NCBI GenBank assembly: GCA_023974075.1
Contig: CM043808.1
Location: forward strand, 21,576,824 to 21,640,823
Direction of reading: 5' to 3'
Source: Chaenocephalus aceratus
Lineage: Eukaryota; Chordata; Actinopteri; Perciformes; Channichthyidae
Length of the DNA: 64,000 bases
The stretch's first letter is position 1. The number at the start of each line of letters is the position of its first letter. The notes under the pieces were generated by a model. It ran no database searches, had not been told where the DNA came from, and worked only from the letters and a program-made list of their open reading frames with translations. Made by a program: the position numbers and the translations under genes. Below are positions 59,690 through 64,000 of the stretch, piece after piece.

Positions 59690-61170
59690 GCTTTGTCGGT
59701 GTACATAATGGTTAAGAAAGCCACCCTTGACGGGTCGTCAAATGTGGATGAAATGGACAGAGTCCTGTACATTTCATGCATTTCTAATGGGGTCGTCGAA
59801 TGTGATTGAAATGGACAGATTCCTGTACATTTCAATCACTTTGTATGGGAGTCGTGAGGTGTGGATGAAATGGCCATATCTTCCTTAAATTCACATCAAA
59901 CTTACCCATCTTTCACACACTAATTGCTGGGTAATACAGCCATGTGCACATTGCATTTAAAGTAATCTTACCCAGCTTTCAGACACTAATTCCTGGGGAA
60001 GAAAGTCACCCTGGACGGGTCATCAAATGTGATTGAAATGGACAGATTCCTGTACATTTCAATCACTTTTAATGGGAGTCATCAGGTGTGGATGAAATGG
60101 CCATATCTTCCTTAAATTCACATCAAACTTACCCATCTTTCACACACTAATTCATGGGTAATACAGCCATGTGCACCCTGTATTTAAAGTAATCTTACCC
60201 ATCTTTCAGACACTAATTCCTGGGTAACAAAGTCACCCTGGAAGGGTCGTCAAATGTGATTGAAATGGACAGATTCCTGTACATTTCAATCACTTTGTAT
60301 GGGAGTCATCAGGTGTGGATGAAATGGCCATATCTTCCTTAAATTCACAGCAAACTTACCCATCTTTCACACACTAATTCATGGGTAATACAGCCATGTG
60401 CACCCTGTATTTAAAGTAATCTTACCCAGCTTTCAGACACTAATTCCTGGGTAACAAAGTCACCCTGGACGGGTCGTCAAATGTGATTGAAATGGACAGA
60501 TTCCTGTACATTTCAATCACTTTTGATGGGAGTATTCAGGTGTGGATGAAATGACCATATCTCCCTTAAATTCACAGCAAACTTACCCATCTTTCACACA
60601 CTAATTGCTGGGTAATACAGCCATGTGTACCCTGTGTTTAAAGTAATCTTCCCTGACTTTCAGACACTTATTCCTGGGTAACAAAGTCACCCTGCTCGGG
60701 TCGTCAAATGTGGATGAAATGTACAGATTCCTGTACATTTCAATCACTTTTGATGGGAGTCGTGAGGTGTGGATGAAATGGCCATATCTTCCTTAAATTC
60801 ACATCAAACTTACCCAGCTTTCACACACTAATTCATGGGTAATACAGCCATGTGCACCATGCATTTAAAGTAATCTTACCGGGCTTTGAGACACTAAATC
60901 CGGGGTAATAAAGCCGTGTACATCTCCCTGTTTGAAAGGGCCATATCTCCCTTAAATTCACAGCAAACTTACCCATCTTTCACACACTAATTGCTGGGTA
61001 ATACAGCCATGTGTACCCTGTGTTTAAAGTAATCTTCCCCGACTTTCAGACACTTATTCCTGGGTAACAAAGTCACCCTGCTCGGGTCGTCAAATGTGGA
61101 TGAAATGTACAGATTCCTGTACATTTCAATCACTTTTGATGGGAGTCGTGAGGTGTGGATGAAATGGCCA
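59690..61170 (+). repeat. 227-bp tandem array, about 6 units
   Basis: The ACAGATTCCTGTACATTTCA landmark recurs at about 59815, 60042, 60269, 60496, 60723 and 61109, giving a 227-bp period with one 386-bp step that contains a partial extra unit. Each unit holds two related halves (ACACACTAATTCATGGGTAA and GACACTAATTCCTGGGTAA). Confidence 0.9.
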
Positions 61171-61243
61171 GTTGAATCCGATTTTGAGCACTCTTTTCCC
61201 CGCATAAACTAGTCACCGTTAAACACTTATTTTGTTGATGTCT

Positions 61244-61283
61244 ATATAACCGACTTCCCGCTATGCATTGCGGTCGGTTATAT
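61244..61283. repeat. Perfect 10-bp hairpin
   Basis: ATATAACCGA (61244-61253) and TCGGTTATAT (61274-61283) enclose a 20-nt loop. It lies just past the 227-bp array. Confidence 0.7.
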
Positions 61284-62022
61284 GGACCCTGGCACTAGGC
61301 AGACCGCGGCCGGTAGTAAATGTCCAACCATTGTACCCTCTGGTCCCTAGAGTATGGTGTTTGTTATTGCTTTATAAATTCATGTATGTTTATATCTTCT
61401 CTAAATCAAGATTATGTGAATCTGATTTTTATCTGTTGGGTGCAATTCATTATTATATATACATATATTATTATAAGTTCTGGCCCTAGATGTTTACAAT
61501 GATTGTGAAAGTGAATTACATTATGTCCAGCCTGTTGATAATGAATAGAACTATATGTATATGATAGGATGTCACACACAACTGTACTAGCTGCTTACTA
61601 GCTAAGACTTTACTTGTAACTTGTATTTCCACACAGTGGTATAGCTTATTTTAATTACTGACGATGGATGATCCAAGGTTTAAAAAAACAATGACGATGT
61701 GGACGGAACACTGCCATCAACCGTTGTTCGGGAATGTTCCTCCTCATGAGTCCCAATGTAATCATCTAGAACAATAAAATGACTTGTTAATTCCACAAAC
61801 TACTGCAGCACAATACTAAATAGCAACAACAACTATAGAAAAGAAAAACTGAACGTAAACAATGGCACATGTGATGTTAGCAAACAATAGCTCGAGCTAA
61901 GGCTATCTGCCTAGTCTATCTGCCTTAGCTAGCTATGTAGCTCTTCGGGGCTCCATAAAAGCATGGGTTGTCGAACATTAATGTAAGGATAAAATAGACT
62001 TCTTTGTTAGAAGTGAGCGTAC
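61284..62022. other. Unassigned DNA
   Basis: AT-rich with no recognised gene until the Myb/SANT-like exon on the minus strand. A possible splice donor on the minus strand (GTACGC) lies at 62022. Confidence 0.4.
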
Positions 62023-62384
62023 CTTGCAGGGACTCCAGTAAAGCCGTTGCAGGGTCCAGGCCTCCCTCCCTCCCAACGTTGGCCGGTCTATGGCCGTAAA
62101 TCTGGTCCAACAAGTCGAACCACTTCCATTGTTTGCGACCCGCACCACTTGTGTTGTTGTTGTCCTTTATTATGTGATATTCACTCTTCATCTTTTTCCC
62201 TACACTGCAGGAAAGTCCTCGAAAATCCGCGTTCGGACATCTGTGCAGAGACATCCTGGAACACTTTTACATTTCGCGTTGTTCCGTCGAGCTCCCGCTG
62301 GATTTTATCATCCCCAATGAGATGAAGGAACGTCGTCACCTCCTCGGTCGACCACGGTGTGCTTTTCTTAAAAAACGTAGCCAT
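62023..62384 (-). pseudogene. Myb/SANT-like DNA-binding domain, frameshifted
   Basis: Starting at ATG 62384 on the minus strand, the protein reads MATFFKKSTPWSTEEVTTFL and then LIGDDKIQRELDGTTRN, the pattern of the Myb/SANT-like domain found in fish Harbinger-type second ORFs and related regulators. After QCREK the frame is lost, near 62199. The other frame continues with MKSEYHIIKD, WKWFDLLDQIYGHRPAN and GREGGLDPATALLESLQ, the normal C-terminal half. A donor site follows. The domain would bind DNA; the frameshift suggests a pseudogene, although a sequencing error cannot be excluded. No transposase partner or inverted ends were found. Confidence 0.6.
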
Positions 62385-62896
62385 TTTTGTCGCTCCTCCG
62401 TTTACAAAATGCTGTTTATAAAAATGCTGCAAGCTTGCTTCTAAATATATATGCGACGCTAGGGATGAACTCGCGCGCGATCTTGTGACGATTCTCTCTG
62501 ACCAATCAGCAGTCGAGAGTGTTGACGTCACAGCCCTGGCCTGGTCTGATAGAACCACGATTTTATGGGGCCGGAAAAAGAGGGAAAAAGTACCCGCTAG
62601 CCGGTACTAAGCTACAGATGTAGCACTCCAGATCAGACTCAAATGGGTGTGTCCCAGTCAAAAGCCCAGCGGATGCCAGTGGCTGGGGGTGTTGCCAAAT
62701 TGCTAGAGGGCATTGCCCAATTTCCCCATTTGTTCAATTACAGGATTTAACCATGAGATGGCGCTTCATTCACAAAATACACAATGGGTGTTGTAGAAAC
62801 ATCAATATTTTAGATCAAATAAAGTATATAGTTTGCTTTATGCAGTATATTTCTTGTAATATTGTACAGTAGATTGAAGTAAATCAACTTATACAT
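62385..62896. other. Unassigned DNA upstream of Myb/SANT-like exon
   Basis: No gene recognised. A GC-rich segment (about 62380-62600) precedes the minus-strand exon and could hold its promoter. Confidence 0.35.
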
Positions 62897-63090
62897 TAAG
62901 ATAAGATAAGATGGACCTTTATTAATCCCGTGGGGAAATTCAGTAGTTCAAACAGCAACAGGGCGAGAGTGAAAAACAGGACTAGCACAGATTCACACAG
63001 ATTAATAAAAGCAAAAATAAGATGAGCGATAAAAATAATAATAATGAGAAACTATGAAATAAGAAATGAATAAAACTAAAATGTAATTAT
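62897..63090 (-). mobile_element. LINE 3' tail, minus strand
   Basis: GATAAGATAAGATGGACC, TTTATTAATCCCGTGGGGAA and ATTCAGT on the plus strand are the inverse of a common fish LINE tail ending in a short microsatellite. It is 5'-truncated with no coding. Confidence 0.5.
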
Positions 63091-63343
63091 CATATCATAT
63101 ATTATAATGTATTGTATTATTAAGTAATATCATACATTAACCCCATTATAGCAGATGCCACATTGAATGGATGAAGACATGTATGCATCAATAATTACAA
63201 CAGAGTATTTCTAAATACAAGTTGTAAAAATACTTATATGTATTTAATATTAACCCTTTGGAGTCGACCGTCACGCCGGCGTGATCAGATCACATGACCT
63301 GTTCAAGCCGGTGCCGCATAAAAACAACAGTCCGGACAACATT

Positions 63344-63780
63344 GCTGTGTGTTTCTGTCGAAAGTACTGGCTTGAAACTATATCCCAGTCTTTGTTTCAT
63401 GCAAAAAGACCCAGTAAACACGGAGATACAATGATATAAAGTTAATACATTTCAAAAGTATGAAAAATGGAAGCACATATTTGAATATCTTCGCCGTATT
63501 TTATCATTTTACGAAACGGAAAATACTGGAAACTGTAGATCCTGCTCAACAGGATGTATATGTGTATTTCTGTCGAAAGTACTGGCTTGAAACTATATGC
63601 CAGTCTTTGTTTCATGCAAAAATACCCAATAAACACGGACATACGATGATATAAAGTTAATACAGATATATTTCAGAAGTATGAATAATGGAAGCACATA
63701 TTTTAATATCTTCGCCGCATTTTATCATTTTACGAAACGGAAAATACTGGAAACTGTAGATTCTGCTCAACAGGATGTAT
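63344..63780 (+). repeat. Direct duplication, two copies of about 215-222 bp
   Basis: TTTCTGTCGAAAGTACTGGC occurs at 63352 and 63567, and both copies end with GCTCAACAGGATGTAT (63558 and 63780). The second copy has a 7-bp insertion near 63664. No coding is evident. Confidence 0.85.
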
Positions 63781-63799
63781 TTACCAGGAAGGGGTGAGG

Positions 63800-63930
63800 T
63801 AATCAGGTAAACGGAGTGATACGAGACGAAAAGAGACGAAGAGGGACGGCGGGAACCGAAGAGAGATGGCGGGAAATGGAGAGAGACGAAGATATACGAA
63901 GACAGGCGGCGGGAGACGAAGAGAGGCTGC
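63800..63930 (+). repeat. Degenerate purine minisatellite
   Basis: Irregular repeats of GAGACGAAGAGAGACG and GGCGGGAA units. Confidence 0.7.
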
Positions 63931-64000
63931 GGGAGACTGCGATTGAAGTAAAGTGACAGACAAACATTGAGAATTTAGATATAGTTAGATAGATTTAGAG

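Noticed and set aside
59450..59835. Overlapping frames on both strands before the 227-bp array
   Set aside because: The sequence is built from degenerate repeat units and shows no domain.

Overview
The window looks like repeat-dense nuclear DNA of a ray-finned fish, probably a percomorph teleost. The evidence is the mix of elements: two Tc1-like transposons, hAT-like elements and MITEs, a Kolobok-like THAP element, L2 LINEs, a DIRS-like retroelement, sushi/Tf1-like LTR elements, an endogenous retrovirus, and long CA/GA microsatellites. No ordinary single-copy host gene could be anchored, so the species is not resolved. I saw no rRNA, tRNA, CRISPR or bacterial feature.

Layout. 1-8 kb: sparse DNA with a candidate MITE (881-1568), a TTAA-bounded Kolobok-like element with a THAP exon (2027-4783), and a small PIF-type MITE (5811-6106). 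8-16.2 kb: a three-deep nest, with a long-inverted-repeat element (8070-16207) split by a hAT element (8140-12866) that is itself split by a second long-inverted-repeat element (8700-12222). 16.6-18.3 kb: a broken Tc1-like transposon. 20.3-25.6 kb: a truncated DIRS-like element with a 105-bp tandem array and an inserted LTR element (22028-23941). 25.6-36.2 kb: mostly unassigned DNA, with a GA microsatellite, a hAT MITE (29314-30322), a second broken Tc1 (30535-32137) and a candidate hAT (32564-33827). 36.5-38.9 kb: an internally deleted L2 LINE. 38.9-51.9 kb: a broken endogenous retrovirus (gag, pol, env) carrying a hAT (43910-45660, itself holding another long-inverted-repeat element) and a further long-inverted-repeat element (46481-50329). 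51.9-54.2 kb: a second, 3'-truncated LTR element. 54.2-61.2 kb: tandem arrays on both sides of an apparently intact three-exon gene (56475-58843) for a C2H2 zinc-finger plus tyrosine-recombinase-like protein. 61.2-64 kb: a frameshifted Myb/SANT-like exon, a LINE tail and short duplications.

Two observations stand out. First, four elements share the terminal motif CAAC-N4-TCTCAC, inverted arms of about 0.3-0.8 kb and 7-bp target duplications; none encodes a recognisable transposase, so they look like one non-autonomous family moved by a source outside the window. Second, the zinc-finger/tyrosine-recombinase gene keeps an R-K-R-H-Y set of candidate catalytic residues, two short GT-AG introns and a poly(A) signal, in a block with four different tandem arrays. 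The two LTR elements also share a 10-nt match between leader and LTR that fits the self-priming known for Tf1/sushi retrotransposons.

All calls come from reading the sequence. Superfamily names rest on motifs and target-site duplications, not database searches.
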